The translations under genes and the position numbers were made by a program. The notes beneath the pieces were generated by a model. That model saw only the letters and a list, made by a program, of their open reading frames with translations, did not search any database and had not been told where the DNA came from. 64,000 nucleotides of DNA from Noviluteimonas caseinilytica (GTDB lineage: Bacteria > Pseudomonadota > Gammaproteobacteria > Xanthomonadales > Xanthomonadaceae): positions 2,294,001 to 2,358,000 of the forward strand of contig NZ_AP024545.1 in assembly GCF_018406605.1 (NCBI RefSeq), given 5' to 3'. Below are positions 45,878-55,335 of this stretch, piece by piece (the first letter of the stretch is position 1; every line of letters begins with the position of its first letter).

Positions 45878-46366
45878 ATGAGCGAACGCCAGCGCAGCCT
45901 CACCCTGCAGTTCCTCGCCGAACCCACCGACGTGAATTTCGGCGGCAAGGTCCATGGCGGCGCGGTGATGAAGTGGATCGACCAGGCGGGCTTCGCGGCC
46001 GCGGTCGGATGGAGCGGCCGCTACTGCGTCACCGTGGCCGTCGACGGCATCCGGTTCGTCGCGCCGGTGAAGATCTCCGACCTCGTGGCCGTCAACGCAA
46101 CGCTCGTGCGCACCGGCCGCACGTCGATGCAGTTCGCGGTGGACGTGCGCGCGCGCAACCCGCTCGGTGGCGACGATCGCCTGTGCACGCACTGCATCAT
46201 CTCCTTCGTCGCGGTGGATCGCGAAACGGGCGCGACGATGGAAGTGCCGTCGTGGTCGCCGGTGAACGACGAAGACAAGCGGCTGAACGAGTACGCCGAG
46301 AAAGTCATGGCCCTGAGCAAGGGCATCGAGGAAACCGTGGCGCGCTATGCGCCGGCGAAAACCTGA
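45878..46366 (+). CDS. acyl-CoA thioesterase (YciA-like hotdog)
   Basis: A 162-residue hotdog thioesterase. TDVNFGGKVHGGAVMKWIDQ is the typical central helix; VAVDGIRFVAPVKISDLVAV and GRTSMQFAVDV follow. It should cleave medium- or short-chain acyl-CoA in the cytoplasm. First gene of a five-gene run in the same direction, 14 bases before the next. Confidence 0.92.
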   Translation: MSERQRSLTLQFLAEPTDVNFGGKVHGGAVMKWIDQAGFAAAVGWSGRYCVTVAVDGIRFVAPVKISDLVAVNATLVRTGRTSMQFAVDVRARNPLGGDDRLCTHCIISFVAVDRETGATMEVPSWSPVNDEDKRLNEYAEKVMALSKGIEETVARYAPAKT

Positions 46367-46380
46367 CAGGGAGTCCGCGC

Positions 46381-46764
46381 ATGCCGATCCAGATCCGACC
46401 GACCGACGAAGCAGGCCTCGTGCTTGCGCGCATCTCGGCCCTGATGACGCTGGAGGACCAGCAGGTCCTCGAAGCGCTGGCGAAGACCGCCATCGATGCC
46501 GGCCTGGACACGCGGCTGCTGGTGGAGCTGGACGACTTCAACGGCTGGGCGAAAAACGACCGCTGGGGCGACGACATCGCGTACATGCTCAATTACGCCG
46601 ATCGCATCCGCCGCATGGCCATCGTCGGCGACGCGCGCTGGCAGGACGAGGCGCTGGCGTTCGTCGGGCAGGGCTTCCGCGCCACCGACGTCCGCTACTT
46701 CGCGCCGGATGCGTTGGAAGAAGCGAACGCGTGGATTCGCGAGCCGCAAGCCGACCGGCGGTGA
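46381..46764 (+). CDS. SpoIIAA/STAS-like protein
   Basis: A 127-residue protein of the SpoIIAA-like group (STAS/SEC14-type fold): LVLARISALMTLEDQQVLEA, LDTRLLVELDDFNGW, RIRRMAIVGDARWQDEALAF, YFAPDALEEANAWI. The role is not known; related proteins are often stress-induced. Same operon as its neighbours. Confidence 0.8.
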   Translation: MPIQIRPTDEAGLVLARISALMTLEDQQVLEALAKTAIDAGLDTRLLVELDDFNGWAKNDRWGDDIAYMLNYADRIRRMAIVGDARWQDEALAFVGQGFRATDVRYFAPDALEEANAWIREPQADRR

Positions 46765-46829
46765 ATGCAGGCGCGGGTCCCGGTCGTAAGGTGGCCGGGC
46801 AGGGACGATCTCGCTCCACCGAGGGTGCC

Positions 46830-48146
46830 ATGGCCGCAGTCGGTGTGAACACGGTGGCGAACGCAGGCGAAGACCTCTCGCGCCTGCAGGCGTGGGACAG
46901 CGCGCTCGTCAAGCTCGGCAAGAAGATCACGGTGCTGAAATGCATCGAATGGCCGATCGAGGTCGAAACGCGCTTCCTCGACGGTTGGAAGCGCGGCGCG
47001 CCGGAACTGCCCTCGCCGCCGCCGTGCACGAAGACCTTCAAGGCCGAAGCCGAAGGCCTGCAAACGCTGATGGGCCAGATCGACCGCGGCCATCCGATCG
47101 GCCACTGGCTCTACAAGACCGCGTGGAGCTACCTCGTCGCCGCGCGCATGCTCGAAGGCGCCGGCACGGAAGAATTCACGCGCTGCTCCACGTACCTCTA
47201 CGGGCGCCCGGACAGGCGCTTCCGCAGCCAGGAGATCACCGCCGCCGACGGCGCGCGCGAAATGATCCGCGTCACCGACGAGATGACGGGCCCGCGGATC
47301 ACGGAAACGCGCTTCGACATTCCGGCCGAAGAATTCGCACGCAGGCTGCGCGACCGCATCGGCCCGATCTTCTGCGACGACGATGTCGCGATCGTGCTGG
47401 ATCCCAACCTGCCGTCGAAGGCCACCGCCTGCAGCACCCGCATCACGCTGCGCGCCACCGCGCTGTTCTCCGAGCGCGACCTCGACCAGCTGGCCGAGCA
47501 CGAAGCCTTCATCCACACGCTCACCGCGCTCAACGGCAAGCACCAGCCGAATTTCCGCGCGCTCGCCCTGGGCGCGCCGCGCACGACGAAGACGCAGGAA
47601 GGCCTGGCCACGTTCTCCGAGATCATCACCGGGGCGATCGACATCGCACGCCTGCGCCGCATCGCGTTGCGCGTGGTGATGCTGGAGAAGGCGCTCGCGG
47701 GCGCGGACTTCATCGAGATCTTCAAGGGATTCCTCGATGCCGGGCAGAGCGAGATCGAAAGCTATCGCAGCGCCGCGCGGCTGTTCCGCGGCGGCGACGT
47801 GCGCGGCCGCATCTGCTTCACGAAGGACGGGGCGTACCTCGAAGGCGTGATGATCGTGCACGCCTTCATCCGCAAGGTGCTGCAGGAAGGGCGGGGCGAA
47901 TTGCTGCCGTTGCTGTTCGCCGGCCGCGTGACCACCGCCGATGTGCTCACGCTCGCGCCTTACCTGGAAAGCGGCGTGATCGCCCACGCGCATTACGTGC
48001 CGCCGTGGGCGCGCGATCCGCAACGCGTGCTCGCGACCATGGCGTATTCCGCCGGCACGCAGCGCCTGCGCATGGACACGTTCGACCTGCAACGGTTCGT
48101 TGCCTACGAAGACGAAGTCATCGCCGAATCCGGCATCGGAGCCTGA
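46830..48146 (+). CDS. DUF1704 / QEGLA-motif metallopeptidase-like protein
   Basis: A 438-residue protein of the group called flavohemoglobin expression-modulating QEGLA motif protein, related to tyrosine carboxypeptidases. The likely zinc site is HEAFIH (HExxxH) in DQLAEHEAFIHTLTALNG, with the third ligand in TTKTQEGLATFSEI. IEVETRFLDGWKRGAPELPS near the start is typical. A cytoplasmic peptidase is likely; its target is unknown. The AI-2E gene begins on the next base after its stop. Confidence 0.87.
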   Translation: MAAVGVNTVANAGEDLSRLQAWDSALVKLGKKITVLKCIEWPIEVETRFLDGWKRGAPELPSPPPCTKTFKAEAEGLQTLMGQIDRGHPIGHWLYKTAWSYLVAARMLEGAGTEEFTRCSTYLYGRPDRRFRSQEITAADGAREMIRVTDEMTGPRITETRFDIPAEEFARRLRDRIGPIFCDDDVAIVLDPNLPSKATACSTRITLRATALFSERDLDQLAEHEAFIHTLTALNGKHQPNFRALALGAPRTTKTQEGLATFSEIITGAIDIARLRRIALRVVMLEKALAGADFIEIFKGFLDAGQSEIESYRSAARLFRGGDVRGRICFTKDGAYLEGVMIVHAFIRKVLQEGRGELLPLLFAGRVTTADVLTLAPYLESGVIAHAHYVPPWARDPQRVLATMAYSAGTQRLRMDTFDLQRFVAYEDEVIAESGIGA

Positions 48147-49268
48147 GTGAACCAACAACTCACACCGCGCGCGCTGCTGGACGTCCTGCTCCGCGCCGGC
48201 ATGGTCGTGGCGCTGGTCATCGCTTGCTACTGGGTCTTCAAGCCCTTCCTGCACCTGATGGTGTGGTCGGTGATCCTGGCGATCATGCTGTATCCGCTGC
48301 AGGTGCGGCTGCGCAGGCGCATGGGCCCGAAGGAAGGACGCATCGCCACGGTGATCGTGGTGCTGTCGATCGCGATCCTGCTGGTGCCGATCTACTTCAT
48401 GTCCATGGCGCTGGCCGATTCGGCGCAGCAGGCGCTGCAGGTCGCGCGCAGCGGGCAGTTGCACATTCCGCCGCCGCCGGATTCGGTCGCGGGCTGGCCG
48501 ATCGTCGGCGAACGCCTGCACGCGTTGTGGTCGCAGGCCGCCACGGACCTGTCGAGCCTGGCGCAGAAGTTCGCGCCGCAGATCCGCAGCGGCGCGCGTT
48601 CGGCGCTGGGCGCGCTCGCGGGCGCGGGCATCGGGCTGCTGCTGTTCCTCGCCGCGCTGATCATCGCCGGCATCGTGATGGCCTTCGGCGAAACCGGGAC
48701 GCGCGCCGCCGAACGCATCGCCGCGCGCCTGTTCGGTCCGGGCCGCGGCCACCACGTGGCGCAGCTGTGCACCTCGACGATCCGCGCGGTGGCGCAGGGC
48801 GTGGTCGGCATCGCGTTCATCCAGATGCTGCTGGTGGGCCTGGGCTTCGTGCTGATGGGCGTGCCGGGCGCGGCGCTGCTCGCGCTCGCCGTGCTGGTGC
48901 TCGGGATCATGCAGGTGCCGGCGACGATCGTGACGGTGCCGGTGATCGCCTACGTGCTGGCGACGCAGGGCGTGTCGCTGTGGACGATCGTGTTCGCGGT
49001 GTACGTGTTCGTCGCCGGCCTGGTCGACAACGTGCTCAAGCCGTTGCTGCTCGGCCGCGGCGTCGAAGTGCCGATGCCCGTGGTGCTGATCGGTGCGCTC
49101 GGCGGCATGGTGGTGGGCGGGATCGTCGGCCTGTTCATCGGCCCCGTCGTGCTGGCGGTGGGCTACGAATTGTTCTGGCAATGGGTGGACCAGGGCGACG
49201 ATCCATCGCTGGCGCCGGTGCCGCTCGCCCCGCCCGCGCCGGTGTCGCCGCCCCTCGACGAGTCCTGA
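48147..49268 (+). CDS. AI-2E family transporter (PerM/YdiK-like)
   Basis: A 373-residue membrane protein with about eight helices and the family's central soluble loop (about 85-150). RAVAQGVVGIAFIQMLLVGL, GVPGAALLALAVLVLGIMQV and LVDNVLKPLLLGRGVEVPMP are the conserved parts. Members export autoinducer-2 or act as Na+/H+ antiporters. Starts with GTG directly after the preceding stop. Confidence 0.92.
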   Translation: MNQQLTPRALLDVLLRAGMVVALVIACYWVFKPFLHLMVWSVILAIMLYPLQVRLRRRMGPKEGRIATVIVVLSIAILLVPIYFMSMALADSAQQALQVARSGQLHIPPPPDSVAGWPIVGERLHALWSQAATDLSSLAQKFAPQIRSGARSALGALAGAGIGLLLFLAALIIAGIVMAFGETGTRAAERIAARLFGPGRGHHVAQLCTSTIRAVAQGVVGIAFIQMLLVGLGFVLMGVPGAALLALAVLVLGIMQVPATIVTVPVIAYVLATQGVSLWTIVFAVYVFVAGLVDNVLKPLLLGRGVEVPMPVVLIGALGGMVVGGIVGLFIGPVVLAVGYELFWQWVDQGDDPSLAPVPLAPPAPVSPPLDES

Positions 49269-49275
49269 CCGTCGC

Positions 49276-49728
49276 ATGCTGCGCGCCATCCTGACCGGAT
49301 TTCCCGTCCTCGTGCTGTGCGTCGCGTTGCAGGCGATGTTCGTCAGCGCGAGCCTGCGCGGGTACGCGTACTTCCAGGCCAACCCGCGCAGGACGCCGAT
49401 CACGCAGTGGTCCTACGTGCGCGCGCTGTCGGCGGTGATGCTGCTGATGCTGCTCGGCAACTTCCTGCAGATGGCGGCGTGGGCCGTGCTGTTCCTGCTG
49501 CTCGGCGAGTTCAACGACTACTCGACCGCGCTGTACCACTCGGCCGTGAACTTCTCCACGCTCGGCTACGGCGACATCGTGATGTCGCCGCGCTGGCGTT
49601 TGCTCGGGCCGGTGGAAGCCGCCAACGGGATCCTGATGTTCGGGGTGTCGACCGCGGTGATGACCGCCGCGGTGATCGACCAGCTCAAGTTTTCCCGGGC
49701 GAAGAACCCGAAGAACGCCCCGCCCTGA
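49276..49728 (+). CDS. two-helix potassium channel-type protein
   Basis: A 150-residue protein with a membrane helix, a pore loop and further helices. The selectivity filter TLGYGD is in HSAVNFSTLGYGDIVMSP; GILMFGVSTAVMTAAVI is the inner helix. No RCK or cyclic-nucleotide domain is attached. It is seven bases after the AI-2E gene and overlaps the convergent DUF2955 gene by 44 bases. Confidence 0.85.
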   Translation: MLRAILTGFPVLVLCVALQAMFVSASLRGYAYFQANPRRTPITQWSYVRALSAVMLLMLLGNFLQMAAWAVLFLLLGEFNDYSTALYHSAVNFSTLGYGDIVMSPRWRLLGPVEAANGILMFGVSTAVMTAAVIDQLKFSRAKNPKNAPP

Positions 49729-50725
49729 GCGGCAGGAGGCGCACCGGTGGATGCCAGGCCAGTTCCATCATGCCCACCGCGAACGTACCGGCGACCGTGA
49801 ACTGGAATACGCGCGTGACCCACAGCGAAAACGAACCCGCGCTGTCGCCGAGCGACGAGCCGAAGATGATCAGCATCGCGTTGCACGCGATCACGTAGAC
49901 CGGCGCCGTCGGCCCGCCCGCGCTGATGCGTGCGCCGAACGCGAGCGTGGCGAAGAACAGCAGGCCCGCGAGGAACCACAGGCTGGGTGTCGTCGACAGC
50001 GCGATGTACAGCAACATCCCGCACATGCCGCCGCCGAAGTTCGCCACGATCAGCGCGAGCGCCTGCCGCCCGCCCGCGCGCGGATCGAAGTTGGCGACGA
50101 TCATCAGCGAGGCGATCATCACCGGCAGCACGTCGGCCAGGCCGAACAGCAGGAACACCAGCATCAGCGGCAGGATCACCGCGGTGGCCAGCAAGGCCAG
50201 GCGCAACGTCGAGGTCTCGCGCGGCGGCGGCAGCGGCTTCGGTTTCGGCGGCTGCACGGCGGGCCACGGCAGCCAGACCAGGTAGATGATGGCCAGCGCC
50301 ACGACCATCCCGCGCACGAGCGCGATCGGCAGCACGTCGGCGTAGGCCGGTGCGGTGAGCGTGATCACCGGGATGGTGGCCAGGCAAATCAGCATCAGCA
50401 ACGGCGGCAAGGGCGAACCGCCGCCGAGCATCTTGTGGAACGCCAGCAGCATCCACACCGCCAGCAATCCGAACATCACGAAGGGCATGCCACGGAACCA
50501 CACCGACAGCAGGAACGCGCCGAGCGCCGAAACGGAGATCGTCACCAGCAACCCGATCGCGACCTTCGCCGGCGGGCGGATCGGCAGGTTGCCCAGCAAC
50601 GCCGCGACCAGCGCGGCCGCCAGGAACGACGGCAACCACTTCAGGAATTCGCACAACACGAACGCCGCGGTCACGCCCACCGCGAAGCGCAGCGTCGACT
50701 GCCACTGCGCCTCCGTCTGTTTCAT
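49685..50725 (-). CDS. DUF2955 efflux pump inner membrane subunit
   Basis: A 346-residue membrane protein with two sets of helices (LCEFLKWLPSFLAAALVAAL, VTISVSALGAFLLSVWFRGM, IASLMIVANFDPRAGGRQAL, ISAGGPTAPVYVIACNAML). DUF2955 proteins are related to the AaeB/FUSC efflux proteins for aromatic acids. The ATG overlaps the stop of the HlyD-type gene (ATGA). Together with it and the NodT protein it forms a tripartite exporter. Confidence 0.88.
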   Translation of the reverse strand: MKQTEAQWQSTLRFAVGVTAAFVLCEFLKWLPSFLAAALVAALLGNLPIRPPAKVAIGLLVTISVSALGAFLLSVWFRGMPFVMFGLLAVWMLLAFHKMLGGGSPLPPLLMLICLATIPVITLTAPAYADVLPIALVRGMVVALAIIYLVWLPWPAVQPPKPKPLPPPRETSTLRLALLATAVILPLMLVFLLFGLADVLPVMIASLMIVANFDPRAGGRQALALIVANFGGGMCGMLLYIALSTTPSLWFLAGLLFFATLAFGARISAGGPTAPVYVIACNAMLIIFGSSLGDSAGSFSLWVTRVFQFTVAGTFAVGMMELAWHPPVRLLPLRAGRSSGSSPGKT

Positions 50726-51849
50726 CGCAGGTAGCTCATCCACGACACGACGCGGATCCACAGGCGCGCGAGCGGATTGAAGACCGAGGTATCGCGCGTG
50801 AGCACGACCACGTTCGCCTGCGCGCCGCTGCGCCCCGGCGGCAGCGGCGCCTCGCCCGCTTCCGGAGGATCCAGCGCGATGCGCACGGGAAAGCGTTGCG
50901 GTTCGCGCAGCCAGCCCGCGGGCGCGCTGACGTCGGGCAACTGGCCCGTCGGTGCTTCGCCGCCCTGCGTCACGCCCCAGCCCACGCTTTCGACATGCGC
51001 GGGGAAGACGTGGCCGGGATGGTCGTCGAACACCACCAGCGCGCGATTGCCGGCCGCGATGTTGCCGAGCTGGTTCTCGCGCATGTCCGCCATCACCCAG
51101 CGGTTGCCGCCGCCGATGAAACTCAGCACCGGCGATCCGCGGTTGGCGTATTGCCCGGCGGCCAGGCGCAGGTTGGTGATCGCGCCGTCGGCGGGCGCGA
51201 CGACGGAGGTGCGCCGCAGATCCAGCTTCGCCTGTTCGACCGCGATCAGGGCCTGCTGCACCTGCGGGTTGCCGTTGCTGCCTTCGCCCAGGCGGATGCG
51301 CGCGCGCACGGCTTCGGCTTCGGCGCGCGTGAGGTCGGCGCTGGTCTTTTCGATGTCGGCGCGCGCGCGGATGGCGGAGGTCTCCGACAACGCGCGCTTC
51401 TGCGCCAGGCTGAGCACGATCTTGCCGAGTTTCTGGCTTTCGGCCAGGTCGGCGCGTTGTTTCCGCAACGCCGCGTCGGCCACGCGCACGTCGGCCGCCG
51501 AGGACTGTTCGGCCTGCAAGGCGACCGCGAGGCTGGCTTCGGCCGCCTGCAACGCGATGCGATACGGCGCTTCGTCGATGCGGAACAGCAGCTGGCCCTT
51601 GCGCACCAGGCGGTTGTCGCGCACGCCGACCTGCACGACCGGTCCGCTCACTTCCGGCGCGATCTGCACGAGGTACGTATCGACGTTCGCCTGCGACGAA
51701 TACGGCGTGATCCGATCGGCGACGATGTTGTAGAGGAACAACACCAGCAGGGCGAGCAGCGTGATCTTGACGATCCTGCGCAGGCGATCCGGCTTGTCGG
51801 GCGCGGGGGCGGGGGGCGGGGCGGTCGCGGGGGCGGGTTGCGTGGACAC
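50722..51849 (-). CDS. HlyD-family periplasmic adaptor
   Basis: A 375-residue membrane-fusion protein of the EmrA/AaeA type. One N-terminal membrane helix (ITLLALLVLFLYNIVADRIT), lipoyl halves (VQIAPEVSGPVVQVGVRDNR and TSVVAPADGAITNLRLAAGQ) and a long helical hairpin of about 110 residues between. GTG start on the base after the NodT stop. It should bridge the DUF2955 pump and the outer membrane channel. Confidence 0.93.
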   Translation of the reverse strand: MSTQPAPATAPPPAPAPDKPDRLRRIVKITLLALLVLFLYNIVADRITPYSSQANVDTYLVQIAPEVSGPVVQVGVRDNRLVRKGQLLFRIDEAPYRIALQAAEASLAVALQAEQSSAADVRVADAALRKQRADLAESQKLGKIVLSLAQKRALSETSAIRARADIEKTSADLTRAEAEAVRARIRLGEGSNGNPQVQQALIAVEQAKLDLRRTSVVAPADGAITNLRLAAGQYANRGSPVLSFIGGGNRWVMADMRENQLGNIAAGNRALVVFDDHPGHVFPAHVESVGWGVTQGGEAPTGQLPDVSAPAGWLREPQRFPVRIALDPPEAGEAPLPPGRSGAQANVVVLTRDTSVFNPLARLWIRVVSWMSYLR

Positions 51850-53265
51850 TCACTCACTCCTTTGCGAAACAGCGTCCGGCGCCGGCACCGCTTGCGCGCG
51901 CCAGTCGCCACCCAGCGCGCGATACAGGTCGGTGCGCGCGCGATAGCCGTCGCCGCGGGCATTGGCCAGCGACAGTTGTGCGTTGAACAGGTTGCGTTCG
52001 GTATCGAGGACTTCGAAGTAGTCGGCGTAGCCGTTGTCGTAGCGCTCGGTGGCCAGGCCCACGGCGCGGTCGAGCGCCGCCACGCGCCGCTGCAGCGTGG
52101 TGACGAGTTCGCGCGATTCGCGGATCGCCGCCAGCGCATCGTCGACGTCGCGGAAGGCGTCCTGGATCGTCGCGCGATAGTTTTCGACGGACTGTTCGCG
52201 ACGCGCGACCGCCTGTGCATTCGCGGCATCGATGGCGCCGCCCGCGAACAACGGGCCGAGCAACTGGCCGACGAAGGACCAGCTGCGCGCGGGTCCGGAG
52301 AACAACGCATCGAGTTCGTTGCTGGCGGTGCCGCCCGTGCCGGTCAGCGAAACGCTGGGGAAATACAGGGCGCGCGCCGCGCCGACGAGCGCGTTGGCCG
52401 ACACGAGTTGCTGCTCGGCCTGCAGGATGTCGGGCCGGCGCTCGAGCAACTTCGACGGCAACTCGGCGGCGATCTGCGGCTCCGCGAGCCCTTCCAGCGG
52501 CTTGCCGCGCGCGATGGGGCCGGGGTTGCGGCCGACGAGCGTCGACAACGCATGTTCCTGCTGCGCGATCGCCAGGCGGATGTCCGGGAGCGTCGCGAGT
52601 GCCGCTTCATATTCCGCCTGCACCTGCAGGAATTCAAAGTCCGACACCGCACCGCCTTCCAGGCGCACGCGGAACAGGTCGACGTTCTTCTTGCGCCCGT
52701 CCACGGTCGCTTCGGAAATCGCGAGCTGGCGATCCAGCTGCAGCAAGGTGACGTAGCCCGACACGACGGTGCCGACCAGCGTGAGCGCAATGCCGCGGCG
52801 GGCTTCTTCGGTGGCGAACAGGTCGGCGCGCGCCGCTTCCGTTTCGCGCCGCACGCGACCCCACAGGTCGAGTTCCCAGCGCGCGGACAACACGGCCGAA
52901 TACGTGCCGGTCGAGACATCGCCGATGCCTTGTCGCCCCGCGGTCGCACCGTAGCCCACCTGCGGGAACGCCTGCGCCCGCGTGGTGCGTGCGCGCGCCG
53001 CGAATTCATCCACGCGCAGCGCGGCGATGCGCAGGTCGTGGTTGGCGGCGAGCGCTTCGGTCACGAGCGCATCGAGTTGCGGATCGCCGAAGCCGGTCCA
53101 CCACGCGGAGACGTTTTCGAGCGTGGGGGCCGGGGACGTGGCGTCGGCGTTGCGGTACGCGGTGGGCGTATCGATGGTGGGCCGCGCGTAATCGGGGCCC
53201 AGCGTGCAGCCGGCCGCGAACAGGGCCACGAAGGTCAGCGCGGTGGTCCGGACGCAACGAGGCAC
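51850..53265 (-). CDS. outer membrane efflux lipoprotein (NodT/OprM type)
   Basis: A 471-residue outer membrane factor. Lipobox FAAGC (Cys near 19), then LGPDYARPTIDTP, WWTGFGDPQLDALV, WELDLWGRVRRETEAARAD and ALSTLVGRNPG, with the second repeat half ending in RTDLYRALGGDW. The GTG start is set by GGAGG about eight bases upstream. First gene of the tripartite efflux operon; no regulator is beside it. Confidence 0.93.
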   Translation of the reverse strand: MPRCVRTTALTFVALFAAGCTLGPDYARPTIDTPTAYRNADATSPAPTLENVSAWWTGFGDPQLDALVTEALAANHDLRIAALRVDEFAARARTTRAQAFPQVGYGATAGRQGIGDVSTGTYSAVLSARWELDLWGRVRRETEAARADLFATEEARRGIALTLVGTVVSGYVTLLQLDRQLAISEATVDGRKKNVDLFRVRLEGGAVSDFEFLQVQAEYEAALATLPDIRLAIAQQEHALSTLVGRNPGPIARGKPLEGLAEPQIAAELPSKLLERRPDILQAEQQLVSANALVGAARALYFPSVSLTGTGGTASNELDALFSGPARSWSFVGQLLGPLFAGGAIDAANAQAVARREQSVENYRATIQDAFRDVDDALAAIRESRELVTTLQRRVAALDRAVGLATERYDNGYADYFEVLDTERNLFNAQLSLANARGDGYRARTDLYRALGGDWRAQAVPAPDAVSQRSE

Positions 53266-53322
53266 GTTCCCCCTCCGTTTCCCTGCCGCAAGGGTTGTAC
53301 CACCACCCGCCACGTCGCGGGG

Positions 53323-54075
53323 TTATTCGAGGACGCGCCGTGCACCGATCGGTTGCACGGGCCGGTTGTTCGAATGCCCGAGCAGCGTGGCCAGCCCGTG
53401 CAGCTGGTGGCCCGACGCGGTCAGCGGATGGGTCAGCACCAGCCAGCGCACGCCTTCGGTGCAGGGGGGCGTGGTGAGCGAGCCGTTGTACTGGTAGTAG
53501 CCCAGGTCCTTCGGCAGCAGGCCGGCGACCGCGATGCCCGCGGCGGCGTCCAGCGGCACGGGGGCGCCGGCGTGGGTCGGTGCGTGTTCGAGCAGGTGGG
53601 CGATCTCGGTGTTCGGCTTGCCCGTGTCGAACAGCACCGCGATCACCGCCAGGTGGCCCGCCGCGTCGGCGTGCACCAGATGCGCTTCCATCGGGAGCGA
53701 CTTGCCATGCAGATGGTGTTCGCTCGGCAGGTGCACGTGCACCTGCTTGAGCGTGTAGACCTTGCCTTCGAGCGTCAACGTGTTGCCGGGGGCGTAGTCG
53801 ACCTGCACCGTGTGCCCGTTGTTGACGATGTCGCGCCCGCTGCCCTGGTAATGCGGCGCGAGCGCGGGCAGGGCGACGTCGCTGAACCGGTCCAGGTCCA
53901 CCGGCGACTGCTGGTGCCCGGCGCATGCGCTGAATTCGGGGGCGAGCTTCGCCCAATGCGCGGGGCCTTCCTCGCCCGCGTAACTCCAGTGCGGCGCGTG
54001 GTGCGGCTCGCCGGCGAGCGCGGCCAGCGCGAGGGAGGCAGCGGCGAAGGCGACGATGACGCGCTTGCGGTGCAT
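53323..54075 (-). CDS. alpha-type carbonic anhydrase
   Basis: A 250-residue enzyme with a signal peptide (RVIVAFAAASLALAALAG). Zinc ligands are the two His in QVHVHLPSEHHL and the later one in EAHLVHAD. HWSYAGEEGPAHWAKL, QQSPVDL, GYYQYNGSLTTPPCTEGVRW are family landmarks; one Cys in FSACAGHQQSP and one in PPCTEG can form the usual disulphide. It interconverts CO2 and bicarbonate in the periplasm. Confidence 0.95.
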   Translation of the reverse strand: MHRKRVIVAFAAASLALAALAGEPHHAPHWSYAGEEGPAHWAKLAPEFSACAGHQQSPVDLDRFSDVALPALAPHYQGSGRDIVNNGHTVQVDYAPGNTLTLEGKVYTLKQVHVHLPSEHHLHGKSLPMEAHLVHADAAGHLAVIAVLFDTGKPNTEIAHLLEHAPTHAGAPVPLDAAAGIAVAGLLPKDLGYYQYNGSLTTPPCTEGVRWLVLTHPLTASGHQLHGLATLLGHSNNRPVQPIGARRVLE

Positions 54076-54197
54076 GGGGGGCTCACTCGAGCGCGCGCAG
54101 CGCGGCTACCCAAAGGCTACGCCGCAGGCATGGCGGAACGGCCAGCGAAATCCCCCCGACGGGGGAGTGACCGACGAACGGGCCCCGCGACCGTTGT

Positions 54198-54731
54198 TCA
54201 ACTGCCCGCGGCGTCGATCGCCTGCGCCAGTTCGGCGCCGAGCTGGCGATAGTCCACGCCATCGAAGCGCGTGCCGTTGATGAAGAACGTCGGCGTGCCG
54301 TTGACGCCGCTGCGCACGCCGCCGGTGAACTGCGCGCGGATCTTCGCGTGATAGCGACCGTCGTCCACCGCGGTCTGCAACGCGGCCGCATCCAGGCCCA
54401 AGCGTTCGGCCAGCGTTGCGTACAAGGCCGGGCCGAGGTGTTGCTGCTGCTCGTACAGCGCGTCGTGCATTTCCCAGTAGCGCCCGTGTTCGCCCGCGAA
54501 CTCGGCGGCGCTCGCCGCATCCATCGCATTGGGATGCGCGTTGGACAGCGGGAAGTTGCGGAACGCGAACCGCAGCCGGCCTTCGAAGCGATGCTGGATC
54601 TGCTTGACGATCGGATACGCCGCGCCGCAGTACGGGCATTCGTAATCGCCGTATTCCAGCAGCGTGACGCGCGCGTCTTCCGGGCCTTCGATGTGGTCGT
54701 TCTCGCCGACCGGCGTGCGCAGCGTGCTCAT
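54198..54731 (-). CDS. DsbA-family thioredoxin-fold protein
   Basis: A 177-residue protein without signal peptide. Active site CPYC at 32-35 (EYGDYECPYCGAAYP), cis-Pro loop GVNGTPTFFINGTRF. Members of this cytoplasmic group (FrnE/DsbA-like) reduce or isomerise disulphides or act in antioxidant systems. It overlaps the preceding peroxiredoxin gene by four bases, so the pair may work as reductant and peroxidase. Confidence 0.9.
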   Translation of the reverse strand: MSTLRTPVGENDHIEGPEDARVTLLEYGDYECPYCGAAYPIVKQIQHRFEGRLRFAFRNFPLSNAHPNAMDAASAAEFAGEHGRYWEMHDALYEQQQHLGPALYATLAERLGLDAAALQTAVDDGRYHAKIRAQFTGGVRSGVNGTPTFFINGTRFDGVDYRQLGAELAQAIDAAGS

Positions 54732-55210
54732 CGCGCCCCCAACCGGTCGAGGGCATCGAGGATGCCGTCCGCGCCGGGATTGATCGCCATCGGCGAGAGG
54801 TGCGACCAGAACACCTTGCCTTCCGAATCCAGCACGTACAGCGCGCGCTTGCTCACGCCGCCGGCATCGTCGTACGCGCCGTACTGCTTCGACACCGCAC
54901 CCTTGGGTTCGAAATCGGCGAGCAGGTTGAAGTGCAGGCCGCGTTCGGCCGAGAACGCTGCGTGGCACCACACGCCGTCGACGGAAATCCCGAGCAGCGT
55001 CGCGCGCGATTCGCGGAACGCCGGCAGGATTTCGTTGTACAGCGCCATCTGGTCGCCGCACACGGGGCTCCAGTCGGCGGGATAGAAGGCCAGGATCACC
55101 GGCTGTCCGCGCAACTCCGACAGCGAGACGCGCTGGTCGGGCGTGGCGTGCAAGGTGAAATCCGGCGCAGCGTCGCCGGGTTGGAGCAGAGCGGATGCGG
55201 CCGGGGACAT
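54728..55210 (-). CDS. peroxiredoxin (AhpC/TSA superfamily)
   Basis: A 160-residue peroxiredoxin-like protein. The peroxidatic site is ADWSPVCGDQ with Cys 51; in most families the motif is PxxxTxxC with Thr, while Ser-Pro-Val-Cys is present here. A second Cys at 82 (DGVWCHAAFS) could resolve. PGDAAPDFTLHATPDQRVSL is the usual start. A longer in-frame ATG upstream lacks family support. Coupled to the DsbA-type gene downstream. Confidence 0.88.
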   Translation of the reverse strand: MSPAASALLQPGDAAPDFTLHATPDQRVSLSELRGQPVILAFYPADWSPVCGDQMALYNEILPAFRESRATLLGISVDGVWCHAAFSAERGLHFNLLADFEPKGAVSKQYGAYDDAGGVSKRALYVLDSEGKVFWSHLSPMAINPGADGILDALDRLGAR

Positions 55211-55335
55211 GGCAAGCCTTGTTGGGCGCGGGACTTCGATTACGAACCGCCGCCGCGCGCGGTGCAAGCTCGGCCGTGGCGATGGCCGCCGCGCGTCGCG
55301 CGCCGCGTTGCCCCGGACGCAACGGAGGCCCCGCC

